Assembly: GCF_900186535.1 (NCBI RefSeq)
Contig: NZ_FYDE01000005.1
Span: 1,092,895 to 1,156,894 of the forward strand
DNA length: 64,000 nucleotides
Source of the DNA: Marasmitruncus massiliensis
GTDB taxonomy: Bacteria > Bacillota > Clostridia > Oscillospirales > Ruminococcaceae
Direction: 5' to 3'
This document shows, piece after piece, positions 18,268-27,333 of this stretch (its first letter is position 1; every line of letters starts with the position of its first letter). The position numbers were made by a program, and so were the translations under genes. The notes under the pieces were generated by a model. It ran no database searches and was not told the DNA's origin. It worked only from the letters and a program-made list of their open reading frames with translations.

Positions 18268-19425
18268 TTGGCTGACAAACGGGATTATTACGAAGTGCTG
18301 GGCGTGTCGAAGGATGCGTCCGCCGACGATTTAAAAAGAGCGTATCGCAAGCTGGCAAAGCAGTACCACCCCGACATGAACCCCGGGGACAAGACCGCCG
18401 AGGCAAAGTTCAAGGAGGTCAATGAGGCTTACGAGGTACTTAACGACCCGGCGAAGCGCCAGCGGTATGACCAATTCGGCCATGCAGGTATTGACCCGTC
18501 TTATGGGGCGGGCGGCGGTGGTTTCGGCGGGGCGGGCGGTTTCGGCGGATTTGACGTCGGTGATATTTTTGAGAGCTTTTTCGGCGGCGGTTTCGGAGGC
18601 TTCGGCGGCAGCAACCGCACGAGAAACCCGAATGCCCCCATCAGAGGCAACGATATCAATGTGACCATCGGGCTTTCCTTTATGGAAGCGGCCAAGGGCT
18701 GTAAGCAGAAGATTCAGATACAGCGTCTTGAGCAGTGCGAAACCTGCGGCGGTACCGGCGCGAAAAAGGGCACAAGCCCGGAAACGTGTTCTGAATGCGG
18801 TGGTACCGGCCAGGTGAAGGTGCAGCAGCGTACGCCGATCGGCATCATTCAGACGACGCGCACCTGCACACGCTGCAACGGCAAGGGAAAGGTCATTAAG
18901 GAGCCATGCTCCTCCTGCCGCGGCATGGGCCGTGTGCGCCATAGCAGGACGCTGGAGGTTTCCGTTCCGGCGGGGATCGACGACGGGCAGACCTTTATGC
19001 TGCGCGGGCAGGGTGATCAGGGAATCAACGGAGGCCCCGCCGGCGATGTGAATATTATGGTGACCCTGCGTCCCGACGAACTGTTCGAGCGGGACGGATT
19101 CGATGTTTGGTGCGATATCCCCATTACTTTTTCTCAGGCGGTTTTGGGAGACGAAATCACGGTTCCGACCATTGACGGCAAAGTGAAATATGAGGTGCCC
19201 GAGGGAACGCAGTCCGGAACGGTCTTCCGCCTGCGCAATAAGGGGATTCAGTATGTGAACGGCCGCGGGCGCGGTGACCAGTATGTGAAGGTGAACATTG
19301 AAGTCCCCAGAAATCTGTCCTCCAAACAGAAGGATGTTCTGAAGGATTTTGAAAAACTCTCCAGTGATAAAAATTATGAAAAGCGTAAAACCTTTTTCGA
19401 TCGTCTCAAAGATGCAATGAAATAA
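18268..19425 (+). CDS. dnaJ: Molecular chaperone DnaJ (Hsp40)
   Basis: A 385-residue type I Hsp40. The J domain holds the HPD triad in [12 protein letters not shown], then a Gly/Phe-rich region with repeated GGFGG units, four zinc-binding CxxCxGxG repeats ([40 protein letters not shown]) and two C-terminal substrate domains. It delivers unfolded proteins to DnaK and stimulates its ATPase. The start is TTG at 18268, giving [12 protein letters not shown] as in most DnaJ proteins, with AGGGGTGAG upstream; GTG at 18259 lies within this SD. It ends the CIRCE-controlled unit before a terminator. Confidence 0.97.
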   Translation: MADKRDYYEVLGVSKDASADDLKRAYRKLAKQYHPDMNPGDKTAEAKFKEVNEAYEVLNDPAKRQRYDQFGHAGIDPSYGAGGGGFGGAGGFGGFDVGDIFESFFGGGFGGFGGSNRTRNPNAPIRGNDINVTIGLSFMEAAKGCKQKIQIQRLEQCETCGGTGAKKGTSPETCSECGGTGQVKVQQRTPIGIIQTTRTCTRCNGKGKVIKEPCSSCRGMGRVRHSRTLEVSVPAGIDDGQTFMLRGQGDQGINGGPAGDVNIMVTLRPDELFERDGFDVWCDIPITFSQAVLGDEITVPTIDGKVKYEVPEGTQSGTVFRLRNKGIQYVNGRGRGDQYVKVNIEVPRNLSSKQKDVLKDFEKLSSDKNYEKRKTFFDRLKDAMK

Positions 19426-19434
19426 CAATTTTTT

Positions 19435-19463
19435 AAAACCACCCTTTTGAAAAGGGTGGTTTT
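19435..19463 (+). terminator. Terminator after dnaJ
   Basis: AAAACCACCCTTTT and its complement form a tight hairpin with T-rich flanks, ten bases after the dnaJ stop, separating the heat-shock operon from prmA. Confidence 0.85.
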
Positions 19464-19546
19464 GTATTATAATAATGCCTGTGACAATGAAAAAATGCAG
19501 TAATCGTGACTGTTTTTGACACAGCTGTAATATGAAGGAGATTGAA

Positions 19547-20467
19547 ATGCAGTATAGCGAAGTGAAAATCAAGGTTGCCACCGAACATTTGGAAACGGCT
19601 TCCGCAATTGCCAATATGGTGGTGCCGTATGGAATTTATATCGAGGACTACAGTGACATTGAGGAGCTGGCCCCGCAGATTGCCCACGTGGACTTGATTG
19701 AACAGGAGCTTCTGGAGCGCGACCGGTCGCATGGCCTGATTCATATTTATATTTCTCCCGAAGAAAACCCCAATGAGGCGGTTTCCTACATTCGGGAGCG
19801 GCTCGAGTCGGAGGGGATTCCCTATACCATTGAGTCCGGCAGCATTGACGAGGAGGACTGGGCGACCGCGTGGAAAAAATACTATTATCCAACCAAAGTC
19901 GGCAAGCGTTTGGTGGTATGCCCCTCGTGGGAGACTTATTCGCCGGCTGCGGATGAGATTGTGATGGTGATGGACCCGGGCATGGCCTTCGGGACCGGCA
20001 CCCACGACACGACACGCCTGTGCATGCAGTTGGTGGAGGACTATGTGACGCCCGATACGACGCAGCTTGATATTGGAACCGGCAGCGGCATTCTCGCGGT
20101 GGCGGCGCTGCTGCTGGGGGCAAAATCTGCGGTTGGCGTGGATATTGACGAAGTTGCAGTCCGGGTTGCCAGGGAAAATGCCGCCGCAAACGGTGTTGAC
20201 ACAAAAGTCACTTTCCACGCAGGGGATCTGACCGAAAAGGTCAGCGGCAGGTTCCTGCTTGTAACCGCGAATATCGTGGCCGATGTCATCATCCGCCTGA
20301 TTCCGGATTTGGAACAGTTCCTGCTGCCGGACGGCGTGTTTATCGCATCCGGAATTATCGACACGCGGGAGCAGGATGTGCTGGATGCCCTGACGAAAGC
20401 GGGTTACCGCCTTGTACGCCGGGAAGAATCCGGCGGATGGGTGGCGCTGGCGGTTCAGAGAAACTAG
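19547..20467 (+). CDS. prmA: Ribosomal protein L11 methyltransferase
   Basis: A 306-residue cytoplasmic SAM-dependent methyltransferase that trimethylates ribosomal protein L11. The C-terminal half holds the class I motif LDIGTGSGILAVAALLLGAK with acidic VDIDEVAV after it, and the TANIVADVI motif IV near residue 245. The EDWATAWKKYYYPTKVGKR region near 105 is a PrmA hallmark. I chose ATG 19547 because AAGGAG precedes it by six bases; an in-frame ATG at 19532 would overlap this site. It sits between dnaJ and rsmE, a common order in Firmicutes. Confidence 0.95.
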   Translation: MQYSEVKIKVATEHLETASAIANMVVPYGIYIEDYSDIEELAPQIAHVDLIEQELLERDRSHGLIHIYISPEENPNEAVSYIRERLESEGIPYTIESGSIDEEDWATAWKKYYYPTKVGKRLVVCPSWETYSPAADEIVMVMDPGMAFGTGTHDTTRLCMQLVEDYVTPDTTQLDIGTGSGILAVAALLLGAKSAVGVDIDEVAVRVARENAAANGVDTKVTFHAGDLTEKVSGRFLLVTANIVADVIIRLIPDLEQFLLPDGVFIASGIIDTREQDVLDALTKAGYRLVRREESGGWVALAVQRN

Positions 20468-20480
20468 ACGGAGGACGGGT

Positions 20481-21206
20481 ATGCCAAGATTTTTTACGGG
20501 AGAAGTACATGACGGTCTGGCCGTCATTACCGGAGAAGACGCGCGGCACATGGCGTTGGCGCTTCGGATGAAAACAGGCGAACTGGTGACCGTCTGCGAC
20601 AGCACCGGCAGCGACTATCAGTGCCGCATTACGGATATCCACCCCGAGCAGGTGCGGCTCTGTGTTGAAGCCGTGGAGTCCTCAAAAGGGGAGCCTGATG
20701 TGGAAATTACGCTGTATCAGGCACTGCCGAAGGGCGACAAGCTGGAAACCATCATTCAGAAAACGGTGGAACTGGGCGTCAGCCGGATTGTCCCGGTGCT
20801 CACCAACCGGTGCATTTCCCGCCCTGATGAAAAAACCGCGAAAAAAAAGCTGGAACGGTATCACAGGATTTCGCTCGAGGCGGCAAAGCAATGCGGCAGA
20901 GGCCGGATACCGGAGGTGGAAAGCCTGATTGACTTTAAAACGGCTGTCGAACGCATGAAAAGGGACAGTCTGGCAATCCTATTTTATGAAAATGCCCAGA
21001 ACTCCCTGAAAAGGACGCTTGCAGAGCGCTTGGGGAAAAGTGTTTCTATTCTGGTGGGGAGCGAGGGAGGATTCGAACCGTCCGAAGCTGCGCACGCTGC
21101 CCAAAGCGGCCTGCTGTCCCTGTCTCTGGGAAACCGTATCCTGCGCTGTGAAACCGCTCCTCTTGCGGCTGTCACTGCGATTTTGTATGAGGCGGGAGAA
21201 CTGTAA
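20481..21206 (+). CDS. rsmE: 16S rRNA m3U1498 methyltransferase
   Basis: A 241-residue SPOUT-class enzyme that methylates N3 of U1498 in 16S rRNA. It starts MPRFFTGEVHDG as usual and includes GEDARHMALALRMKTGE (PUA-like domain), LPKGDKLETIIQKTVELGV and the knot motifs SILVGSEGGFEPSEA and LSLGNRILRCETAPLAAV. GGAGG lies seven bases before the ATG, and the gene follows prmA by 13 bases, so the two ribosome-modifying enzymes are cotranscribed. Confidence 0.96.
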   Translation: MPRFFTGEVHDGLAVITGEDARHMALALRMKTGELVTVCDSTGSDYQCRITDIHPEQVRLCVEAVESSKGEPDVEITLYQALPKGDKLETIIQKTVELGVSRIVPVLTNRCISRPDEKTAKKKLERYHRISLEAAKQCGRGRIPEVESLIDFKTAVERMKRDSLAILFYENAQNSLKRTLAERLGKSVSILVGSEGGFEPSEAAHAAQSGLLSLSLGNRILRCETAPLAAVTAILYEAGEL

Positions 21207-21250
21207 AAAGATGATCAAATCATGAAGCAGAAAGATGGGTACTGTCATAT

Positions 21251-22078
21251 ATGAGTATTAAGTATGGATTTATCGCGGTCGCGGCTGTTGCCTTAACCGC
21301 TACCGCCGCTGTGTTGGTGCAAAAAAATGTAAACTGGCAGGATATACTAACCGCGAGATCTCTGCCCGAAACATCGCAGTCCGTGCAGGAAAGCCCTTCG
21401 GAGGCATTTTCATCCGAATTAGCTTCTGTGCCGGATAAAGAGTTCTCTGCCGGCGGGGAGTCGCAGACATCCGGACAGTCTGAAACAGAAGAGGCGTCGA
21501 AGACTCCGGTGCAGACAGAGGAGGAATGGCAGTTGATTCTGGTAAACTCCGACCATGCGATTGATCAGAGTTTCAAGCCTGAGCTTTCCGAGGTGCAGAA
21601 CGGTTATCTGATGGATAAGCGGGTTGTTGGCAACGCACAGCGCATGATTCAGGACGCCAGGGAGCAAGGGGTCGAATTACTGGTCTGTTCGGGCTATCGG
21701 AGCTATGAGTCGCAGCAGCAGCATTTTGACAGCAGTGTGCAGAGCCTGAAAAATTCGGGTTATACGGAAGCTGCGGCAATTGCGTCGACCCAGCAGCTGA
21801 TTGCGCGCCCCGGGACCAGCGAACATCAGACCGGCCTTGCACTTGATATCGTAACCCCCTCCTATCAGGGGCTGGATGACGGTTATGCGGAGACCGACGC
21901 GGCAAAATGGCTGTTGAAGCATGCCGCCGAATACGGGTTTATTCTGCGCTATCCGAAGGACAAGGAAGAAATCACAAAAATCAGTTTTGAACCCTGGCAT
22001 TACCGCTATGTGGGCAAACAAGCAGCCACGGAAATTATGGAAGAGGGCATCTGTCTGGAAGAATATTTTGAAAAATAG
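21251..22078 (+). CDS. VanY/M15B family D-alanyl-D-alanine carboxypeptidase
   Basis: A 275-residue secreted or membrane-anchored peptidase with an N-terminal hydrophobic helix (about 6-25), a Ser/Glu-rich linker to about 85 and an M15B domain. Motifs are LLVCSGYRSYESQQQHF, GTSEHQTGLALDIV (zinc ligands His and Asp) and SFEPWHYRYVG (the third ligand His). It trims the terminal D-Ala from peptidoglycan stem peptides. The SD is weak. It lies 44 bases after rsmE but has no functional link to it. No van resistance genes are nearby, so a housekeeping wall role is more likely than glycopeptide resistance. Confidence 0.9.
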   Translation: MSIKYGFIAVAAVALTATAAVLVQKNVNWQDILTARSLPETSQSVQESPSEAFSSELASVPDKEFSAGGESQTSGQSETEEASKTPVQTEEEWQLILVNSDHAIDQSFKPELSEVQNGYLMDKRVVGNAQRMIQDAREQGVELLVCSGYRSYESQQQHFDSSVQSLKNSGYTEAAAIASTQQLIARPGTSEHQTGLALDIVTPSYQGLDDGYAETDAAKWLLKHAAEYGFILRYPKDKEEITKISFEPWHYRYVGKQAATEIMEEGICLEEYFEK

Positions 22079-22293
22079 AGCAGGGCTGTTCGAGTGCGCT
22101 GCTGTATAAAATAGACAATTTGGACAATTGGAATGTTTTTCAAGATTCGTCCATTGCATATTTTAAATGAAAATTTTTGAAATTTTCCGCATTTTTCTAA
22201 TTTTTAGTACAAAAAGAAAAGAATTGTGCTATGATTATTTTATTCGGGATGTGGAAAGGAACTCTGTGTCCTGGATTACTGGAGTTTTATTAC

Positions 22294-23622
22294 TTGAAGA
22301 AGGATCGCTTTATTACCGAACGATTTCAGATTGGACGCAGGCAGATACACTGGTTTCTGTTTGCCGTCACCGCTTCGGCGCTGCTGGTACGTCTGATGGT
22401 TGCTTACGCCACCGTCCATCATTATGATTTAAACTATTATGTAAACTGGTCGGCCGGAGTGAATCAGAATCTATTTGGAGCATATAACAGAATAGAAAGT
22501 TTGGATTATCCGCCTCTGTTCCTGTTTCCGCTGTTTATCACGGGAAAGCTGATGACACTTCCGCTGGTCGGCGAAATACAGGGGCTGCAGATGCTGGTGC
22601 TGAAGGGCTGGCAGATTTTATTCGATACTGCCACCATTCCGCTGATTTACGCGGTTCTGCACCGCGAAAGCAGACTGCTCGCCGCCGCGGGAGCGGCGCT
22701 GTGGGCGGTGAATCCCACCGTCATTGTGAATTCCTCGTATTGGGGACAGACGGACAGCATCATGCTCTTTTTGCTGGCGCTTTCCTTTTGGCTGTTGAAC
22801 GAACGCAGGCCGGTGGTTTCCGGGATTGTCATGACGCTTGCCTGCCTCATGAAGTTTCAGTCGCTTTATTTTGCTCCGATTTTCGCGCTGTTTTTACTGA
22901 CAAAATTTTCCCCCAAACGGATTGCGATGACCATTGGAGCGGGGGCTGTGACCGGCCTGACGGTATTCATGCCGTTTATGGCGCACAGCGGCTGGAAGCT
23001 TCCGTTTGAGATTTATCTGGGCGGATTTGCGCAGTATCAGGACGCGAGTCTCAATGCATTCAACTATTTCACCGCCTGTGGATTGAATATGAAGCACAGC
23101 AGCGGATTGCTGCTGGGAGGAATCTCGGCCGACATGGTTTCGGCGGCTGTTATGGTACTAAGCGTTGTGATGCTCAGTTTTCTGTATTTTACCGCTACGG
23201 AAAAAAGCCCGTGGCTGCTCTGTTTCCTGTTTATCCAGACGATTTTTATGTTTACGACCCGCATGCATGAGCGTTATCAGATTCCCGCCGTTTTGTTTTC
23301 GCTTCTCGCATGCCTGCACCACCGCAGCAGGGAACTCTTCGTCAGTTATCTTGCTGTTACCGCAGTGACCTTTCTCAATCATTTTCTGGTCCTGGAATAT
23401 GTCCTTTCCGGCAAGGCAATGCCCGGATTTTTTGAAGTCATCTGCGTGCTGATGTCCTATGTAAACCTGTTTGTATATATGATGACGGTTTATCACACTG
23501 TGCGGCTGCTCTACCGCTACGGACATTTTCACTTTGCGGGTGCCTTCAAATGTGTGCTGCCGGAGAGATGGCGGAAATATGTTCCCGATTATAAAAACAG
23601 GCAAAGCAGCCATAAGCTATAA
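22294..23622 (+). CDS. GT-C type membrane glycosyltransferase (GT39/GT87-like)
   Basis: A polytopic membrane protein of about 442 residues. An early loop with HHYDLNYYVNWSAG and LDYPPLFLF, and SYWGQTDSIMLFLLALSFW in the next third, resemble GT-C mannosyltransferases that use lipid-linked sugars (acidic residues in the first loop, WGQxD motif). The start is uncertain: a TATGAT at 22230-22235 resembles a -10 box and would exclude ATG 22231, while TTG 22294 has GGAG nine bases upstream. Substrate and acceptor are unknown; it may add sugars to a wall polymer or protein. The phospholipase-like gene follows after 16 bases. Confidence 0.72.
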   Translation: MKKDRFITERFQIGRRQIHWFLFAVTASALLVRLMVAYATVHHYDLNYYVNWSAGVNQNLFGAYNRIESLDYPPLFLFPLFITGKLMTLPLVGEIQGLQMLVLKGWQILFDTATIPLIYAVLHRESRLLAAAGAALWAVNPTVIVNSSYWGQTDSIMLFLLALSFWLLNERRPVVSGIVMTLACLMKFQSLYFAPIFALFLLTKFSPKRIAMTIGAGAVTGLTVFMPFMAHSGWKLPFEIYLGGFAQYQDASLNAFNYFTACGLNMKHSSGLLLGGISADMVSAAVMVLSVVMLSFLYFTATEKSPWLLCFLFIQTIFMFTTRMHERYQIPAVLFSLLACLHHRSRELFVSYLAVTAVTFLNHFLVLEYVLSGKAMPGFFEVICVLMSYVNLFVYMMTVYHTVRLLYRYGHFHFAGAFKCVLPERWRKYVPDYKNRQSSHKL

Positions 23623-23638
23623 GATAAGGGTGAACTGA

Positions 23639-24205
23639 ATGAATGTTTTTGCGCACATCACGATGGGAAGATATCTTTACTCCTACTTTAAAAAGAACCT
23701 GAATCTGGAGCTGGATAAGGCGACTTTTGTCCGATGGAACTTTTTACCTGACATTGCGCCAAGCCTGCTGAAACTCTCCCATTTCAAAAAAGATATTTAT
23801 GACCTTGTGATGGATAAAGCGGAATATCTGGCAAGAGAGGGAGAATCCATGAGTATCCGGGAATACAGCAAACAGCTGGGTATCCTCTGCCACTTTATGT
23901 CGGATTTCTTCTGCTATGCGCACGCGGAATATTTTGAAGGCAGTAAAATTGAGCATCTGAAATATGAACTGAAAATGCAGTTTTACGGGTATCGCAGGCG
24001 GGGTATGCTGCACGCGGTTGACCTGATTTCCAATGCCGCGGAAATTGACCGCTCTCTTGCTCTGTATGAACAGATTAACCTGCTGCACGATCAATACAGG
24101 CAGATGGAGCCGTCCTATGGAGTGGACTTTATCTATTCGATGACGGCCTGTGTTGATTTGGTAATGGATATGATGCCAAAGCCTGCCGCTGTCTCGATAT
24201 CTTAA
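23639..24205 (+). CDS. Zinc-dependent phospholipase C-like protein
   Basis: A 188-residue protein resembling the zinc-dependent phospholipase C family (PF00882 type). It has the N-terminal MNVFAHITMGRYL, TFVRWNFLPDIAPSL and LGILCHFMSDFFCYAHAEYF, which hold the His/Asp/Trp residues expected to bind zinc. There is no signal peptide, unlike secreted clostridial toxins, so this is more likely a cytoplasmic housekeeping member; many Clostridia carry such short leaderless forms. It follows the glycosyltransferase closely and ends the plus-strand block before a bidirectional terminator. Biochemical role is not established. Confidence 0.75.
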   Translation: MNVFAHITMGRYLYSYFKKNLNLELDKATFVRWNFLPDIAPSLLKLSHFKKDIYDLVMDKAEYLAREGESMSIREYSKQLGILCHFMSDFFCYAHAEYFEGSKIEHLKYELKMQFYGYRRRGMLHAVDLISNAAEIDRSLALYEQINLLHDQYRQMEPSYGVDFIYSMTACVDLVMDMMPKPAAVSIS

Positions 24206-24210
24206 AAAAG

Positions 24211-24249
24211 AAAAAGGGTTCCGGATGTTCAAAATCCGGAACCCTTTTT
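24211..24249. terminator. Bidirectional terminator
   Basis: AAAAAGGGTTCCGGAT and its exact complement form a 16-base-pair stem around a seven-base loop, between two convergent genes, with A and T runs on both sides. Confidence 0.92.
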
Positions 24250-24257
24250 GAATCTGT

Positions 24258-24986
24258 TTACAGAACCTGATTTAAAAAGTTAATCGTACGCTGCTCTTTC
24301 GGGGAGCTGAAGATCTGCTCAGGGGTTCCCTGTTCCACAATGACCCCGGCGTCCATAAAGATAACGCGGTCCGCGACCTCACGGGCAAAGCCCATTTCGT
24401 GGGTAACGACTACCATCGTCATTCCGGCATCCGCCAGCTGGCGCATAACCGCCAGAACCTCGCCGACCATTTCAGGGTCCAGCGCGGAGGTCGGCTCATC
24501 AAACAGCATGATATCCGGCTCCATAGCCAGCGCCCTTGCGATGGCTACACGCTGCTGCTGCCCGCCGGACAGCTGGGCCGGATAGGCGTCCGCCTTATCG
24601 GCCAAGCCTACGCGTATCAAAAGCTCGGAGGCCTTTTTCGCTGCCGCAGCCTTGTCCATCTTTTTGCGGTCAAGAGGTGCCATCATAATATTTTTCTGAA
24701 CGGTCAGGTGCGGGAACAGATTAAACTGCTGAAACACCATTCCGATATTTTCCCGAATTTTATTGATGTCGGAAGCCTTGTCGGTAAGCACAAACCCATC
24801 TACCATGACCTCGCCGGAAGTGGGTTCCTCCAGCTTGTTCAGGCAGCGCAGGAAGGTACTTTTGCCGGAGCCGGAGGGCCCGATCATGCAGACGACCTCG
24901 CCGTCTTTTACATCCAGGTCGATTCCGCAAAGCACGTCCAGCTTTCCGAAGCTTTTATGTAAATTCCTAACACTTACCTTTGCCAT
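24258..24986 (-). CDS. Polar amino-acid ABC transporter ATPase (GlnQ/HisP type)
   Basis: A 242-residue ABC ATPase. Walker [13 protein letters not shown] near residue 34, the Q-loop, signature [15 protein letters not shown] near 139 and Walker [20 protein letters not shown] are intact. The tail [25 protein letters not shown] is typical of the polar amino-acid uptake family. It powers the permease encoded just upstream, whose gene it overlaps by 20 bases. The binding protein at 25767-26609 completes the system. Confidence 0.95.
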   Translation of the reverse strand: MAKVSVRNLHKSFGKLDVLCGIDLDVKDGEVVCMIGPSGSGKSTFLRCLNKLEEPTSGEVMVDGFVLTDKASDINKIRENIGMVFQQFNLFPHLTVQKNIMMAPLDRKKMDKAAAAKKASELLIRVGLADKADAYPAQLSGGQQQRVAIARALAMEPDIMLFDEPTSALDPEMVGEVLAVMRQLADAGMTMVVVTHEMGFAREVADRVIFMDAGVIVEQGTPEQIFSSPKEQRTINFLNQVL

Positions 24987-25632
24987 ACGAAATCTTCCTT
25001 TCGATCAGTTTGGAAATCCTTGAAAGGATGGTGATGGTCACCAAATAATAGAGCGCTGTAATCGACCATATTTTGAACGACTCGAAGTTGACCGCGACAA
25101 TCAGTTTGCCGGTCTGGGTCAGTTCGCGCAGGCCGACTACCGAAATGATAGAGGTATCTTTCAGGGTGATGATAAACTGGTTGACCATCGACGGAATAAC
25201 AATCTTAACTGCCTGCGGCAGAACCACTTTCGCCATCGCGTGGGAATAGGGGAGCCCAAGGCTGCGGGCGGCTTCCATCTGTCCGGGATTGACCGCTTCG
25301 ATACCGCCGCGGAAAATCTCCGAGAGATATGCGCCTGCATTGAGCGAAAGCGTAATGATTCCCGCCGTATCCGCGCTCATGCGGATGTTGAGCAGCTGCG
25401 TCATTCCAAAATAGATAAAGAATACCTGCACCAGCACAGGCGTCCCGCGGATAATATCAATATAAACCTGCGAAATAAAATTCAAAATCCTGCTGCGGGA
25501 GATCTGGAACAAACAAGAGATCAACCCAAGGACGGTCGCAAAGACCAGCGAAAAAAGAGTGATTTTGATTGTGATGCCCCAGCCAACCAGGAATCGGGGA
25601 AAAGTCGATACAAGCAATTCAAAAAAGGCCAC
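24967..25632 (-). CDS. Polar amino-acid ABC transporter permease
   Basis: A 221-residue membrane permease of the His/Glu/Gln/Arg/cystine family with about five helices. The EAA-type cytoplasmic loop [22 protein letters not shown] near residue 141 contacts the ATPase, and [16 protein letters not shown] near 62 is a second signature. The start is GTG with an AAAGGG-type SD. Only one permease gene is present, so it should act as a homodimer. A stem-loop separates it from the binding-protein gene upstream. Confidence 0.94.
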   Translation of the reverse strand: MAFFELLVSTFPRFLVGWGITIKITLFSLVFATVLGLISCLFQISRSRILNFISQVYIDIIRGTPVLVQVFFIYFGMTQLLNIRMSADTAGIITLSLNAGAYLSEIFRGGIEAVNPGQMEAARSLGLPYSHAMAKVVLPQAVKIVIPSMVNQFIITLKDTSIISVVGLRELTQTGKLIVAVNFESFKIWSITALYYLVTITILSRISKLIERKISYGKGKC

Positions 25633-25705
25633 AGAGACCGCCCTTTCTCCAGCGACGAAATGGAACTGTATCCGCCATCCTCAGCCGCTGGATGATGAAC
25701 GGACA

Positions 25706-25740
25706 ATTACGCATCCGAACAGGCTGTCCGGATGCGTAAT
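25706..25740 (-). terminator. Intercistronic stem-loop between binding protein and permease
   Basis: ATTACGCATCCG and CGGATGCGTAAT form a perfect 12-base-pair stem with an 11-base loop, without a good T run. It is more likely a partial terminator or mRNA-stabilising hairpin that lets the binding protein be made in excess over the permease and ATPase. Confidence 0.6.
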
Positions 25741-25766
25741 TTCATGCTGTTTAGATTCAATTATAC

Positions 25767-26609
25767 TTATTTTGCAATGTATGTGTCAAGGATTTCTTGA
25801 TATTTACCGTTATCTTTCAAATTTTTTAATCCATCATTAAACATTTTGAGCAGTTCGGCATTTTCTCCCTTGGAAACAGCAAACCCATAAGAGGAGCCCT
25901 GTTCCTTTTCTGTGACGATTTTCAGGCCGTTGCCCTGTGTAACGCCATAGCCGAGTACCGGATAGTCTTCAAAGCACGCAACGGAATTGCCGGCTTTCAC
26001 GTCTTCATACATGTTTGCGGAGTCGTCAAAGGTTGTGGTAGTGAAGCCATACTGGTCTTTGATGGACTCTGCGAAGGTTGCGCCTTCGGTTCCGACCTTG
26101 ATGGCAACGTTTTTACCCTTCAGATCATCATAAGATTTGATGGTCTCATCGGTGGCGGCAATGCCCATTACCACGCCGGAATCAAAGTAAGGCTCTGAAA
26201 AATCGAATTTCTGTTTGCGCTCGTCCGTGATGCTCATGCCGGCGATGACGCCGTCGCACTGTTTGGCTTCCAGCGCGGTGACTGCGGCGCTGAAACCGAG
26301 CGACTGCACTTCATACTTGAAGCCCTGGTCTTCCGCGATGGCGGCAAGCAGGTCCATATCGATTCCGATTTTTTTGCCGGAAGCATCTTCAAATTCAAAC
26401 GGTGCGAACGTCGTGTCTGTGGCAATGAGATAGGTTTTGTCAGAACCGGCGGCAGAGGATGTGTCGGCGGCCGCTTCGGAAGAAGCAGCCTCAGACGAAG
26501 CCGCTTCGGAAGACGACGCAGGGGTTTCGTTTTTCGTGCCGCATGCAGCGATGGAAGCGGACATTGCAAGTGCCAGTGAGAGAGCCAGAAGTTTGTTTAT
26601 TCTTTTCAT
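25767..26609 (-). CDS. Amino-acid ABC transporter solute-binding lipoprotein
   Basis: A 280-residue lipoprotein with signal peptide and lipobox SIAACG, then a Ser/Ala/Glu-rich spacer and a type II periplasmic-binding fold. Family marks are LIATDTTFAPFEFEDASGKK (start of the mature domain), GFSAAVTALEAKQCDGVIAG and FDFSEPYFDSGVVMGI. It binds a polar amino acid outside the membrane and feeds the permease/ATPase encoded downstream. Ligand is uncertain; Gln, Glu, His or cystine are possible. The chosen ATG has GGAGG eight bases upstream. A consensus promoter lies at 26726-26755. Confidence 0.93.
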   Translation of the reverse strand: MKRINKLLALSLALAMSASIAACGTKNETPASSSEAASSEAASSEAAADTSSAAGSDKTYLIATDTTFAPFEFEDASGKKIGIDMDLLAAIAEDQGFKYEVQSLGFSAAVTALEAKQCDGVIAGMSITDERKQKFDFSEPYFDSGVVMGIAATDETIKSYDDLKGKNVAIKVGTEGATFAESIKDQYGFTTTTFDDSANMYEDVKAGNSVACFEDYPVLGYGVTQGNGLKIVTEKEQGSSYGFAVSKGENAELLKMFNDGLKNLKDNGKYQEILDTYIAK

Positions 26610-26725
26610 TGTTTTTCCTCCTATTGTATAAGCTCGTTTTGTGTAGGTCTGCGTGCAGGAAAACACGAAAAATCCTGCAAACAGATTTGTAAATAATGCC
26701 CATTATCTGGAATCAGATATTTTAT

Positions 26726-26755
26726 ATTGTAGCAGGAAACAAGGCGTTTTGTCAA
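26726..26755 (-). promoter_or_regulatory. Consensus promoter of the polar amino-acid ABC operon
   Basis: On the minus strand TTGACA (26750-26755) and TACAAT (26726-26731) are spaced by 18 bases. The leader to the ATG at 26609 is about 110 bases, and I see no known riboswitch in it. Confidence 0.85.
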
Positions 26756-27247
26756 TCCCTGCGCGTATCCGAAAAGGGCGGATCTGACAGTGAAAATATG
26801 AGCGAAACTTTTAAAAAAGTGCAACTGATGAAGGCGGCGGATGCAAGCAGAGTGCCGCTATCAGGCAGATTGGCTGTTTTAGGGGAAACTTGTACTTTCT
26901 TGTCGAAACTGTTATCCGGCTGCAAGATAAATCGTGATAATATTCAAAACCAATTTAAAAAAACGATAAAAAATAGAGATTCTGTAAATTCGGACTAAAA
27001 AGAATGCTTCTAAAATAAGGACGACTGTATGCTGTGGGCGGATACTGTGAGGATTTCGTGTAAAATTTTTGCAGCTAATTTTATTAATATCGCCTAATTT
27101 ATTGCCAAAAATACTAAAAATCAAAAATTATGGTTATATAATAAGTATATATATTTGTAAAATTCAAAGAATTTATGAATATTTCTAAAACTCAGAAGGT
27201 TTGGATATAGATGATTGGCGAAAAAAGCAATGGATTTTACATAAAAA
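26756..27247. other. Long AT-rich divergent intergenic region
   Basis: About 490 bases between the two outward-facing amino-acid transport operons. No reading frame has both a good start site and coding character, and no terminator-ended RNA is obvious. The segment from about 26930 to 27240 is very AT-rich, with many A and T runs, which may bend DNA or bind global regulators. Confidence 0.6.
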
Positions 27248-27276
27248 TTGCAATATACTTTTTAAAAGCGTATGAT
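27248..27276 (+). promoter_or_regulatory. Promoter of the liv operon
   Basis: TTGCAA (27248-27253) and TATGAT (27271-27276) are separated by 17 bases. The leader to livJ is about 50 bases. Confidence 0.7.
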
Positions 27277-27333
27277 GATTTAAAGCGCTAAGCAACACGA
27301 AACCACATCCGCTGTAAATTAGGAGGAAAGAAT

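Noticed and set aside
16985..18406. 473-codon minus-strand frame
   Set aside because: It runs antisense to dnaK and the start of dnaJ, a well-known effect of codon bias in dnaK. No start site or domain.
18331..19614. 427-codon minus-strand frame
   Set aside because: Antisense to dnaJ, with low-complexity Ala/His content that mirrors the Gly- and Cys-rich repeats.
21251..22078. Glycopeptide-resistance vanY
   Set aside because: The peptidase belongs to the M15B family, but there are no vanHAX or vanRS genes around it, so a housekeeping carboxypeptidase is more likely.
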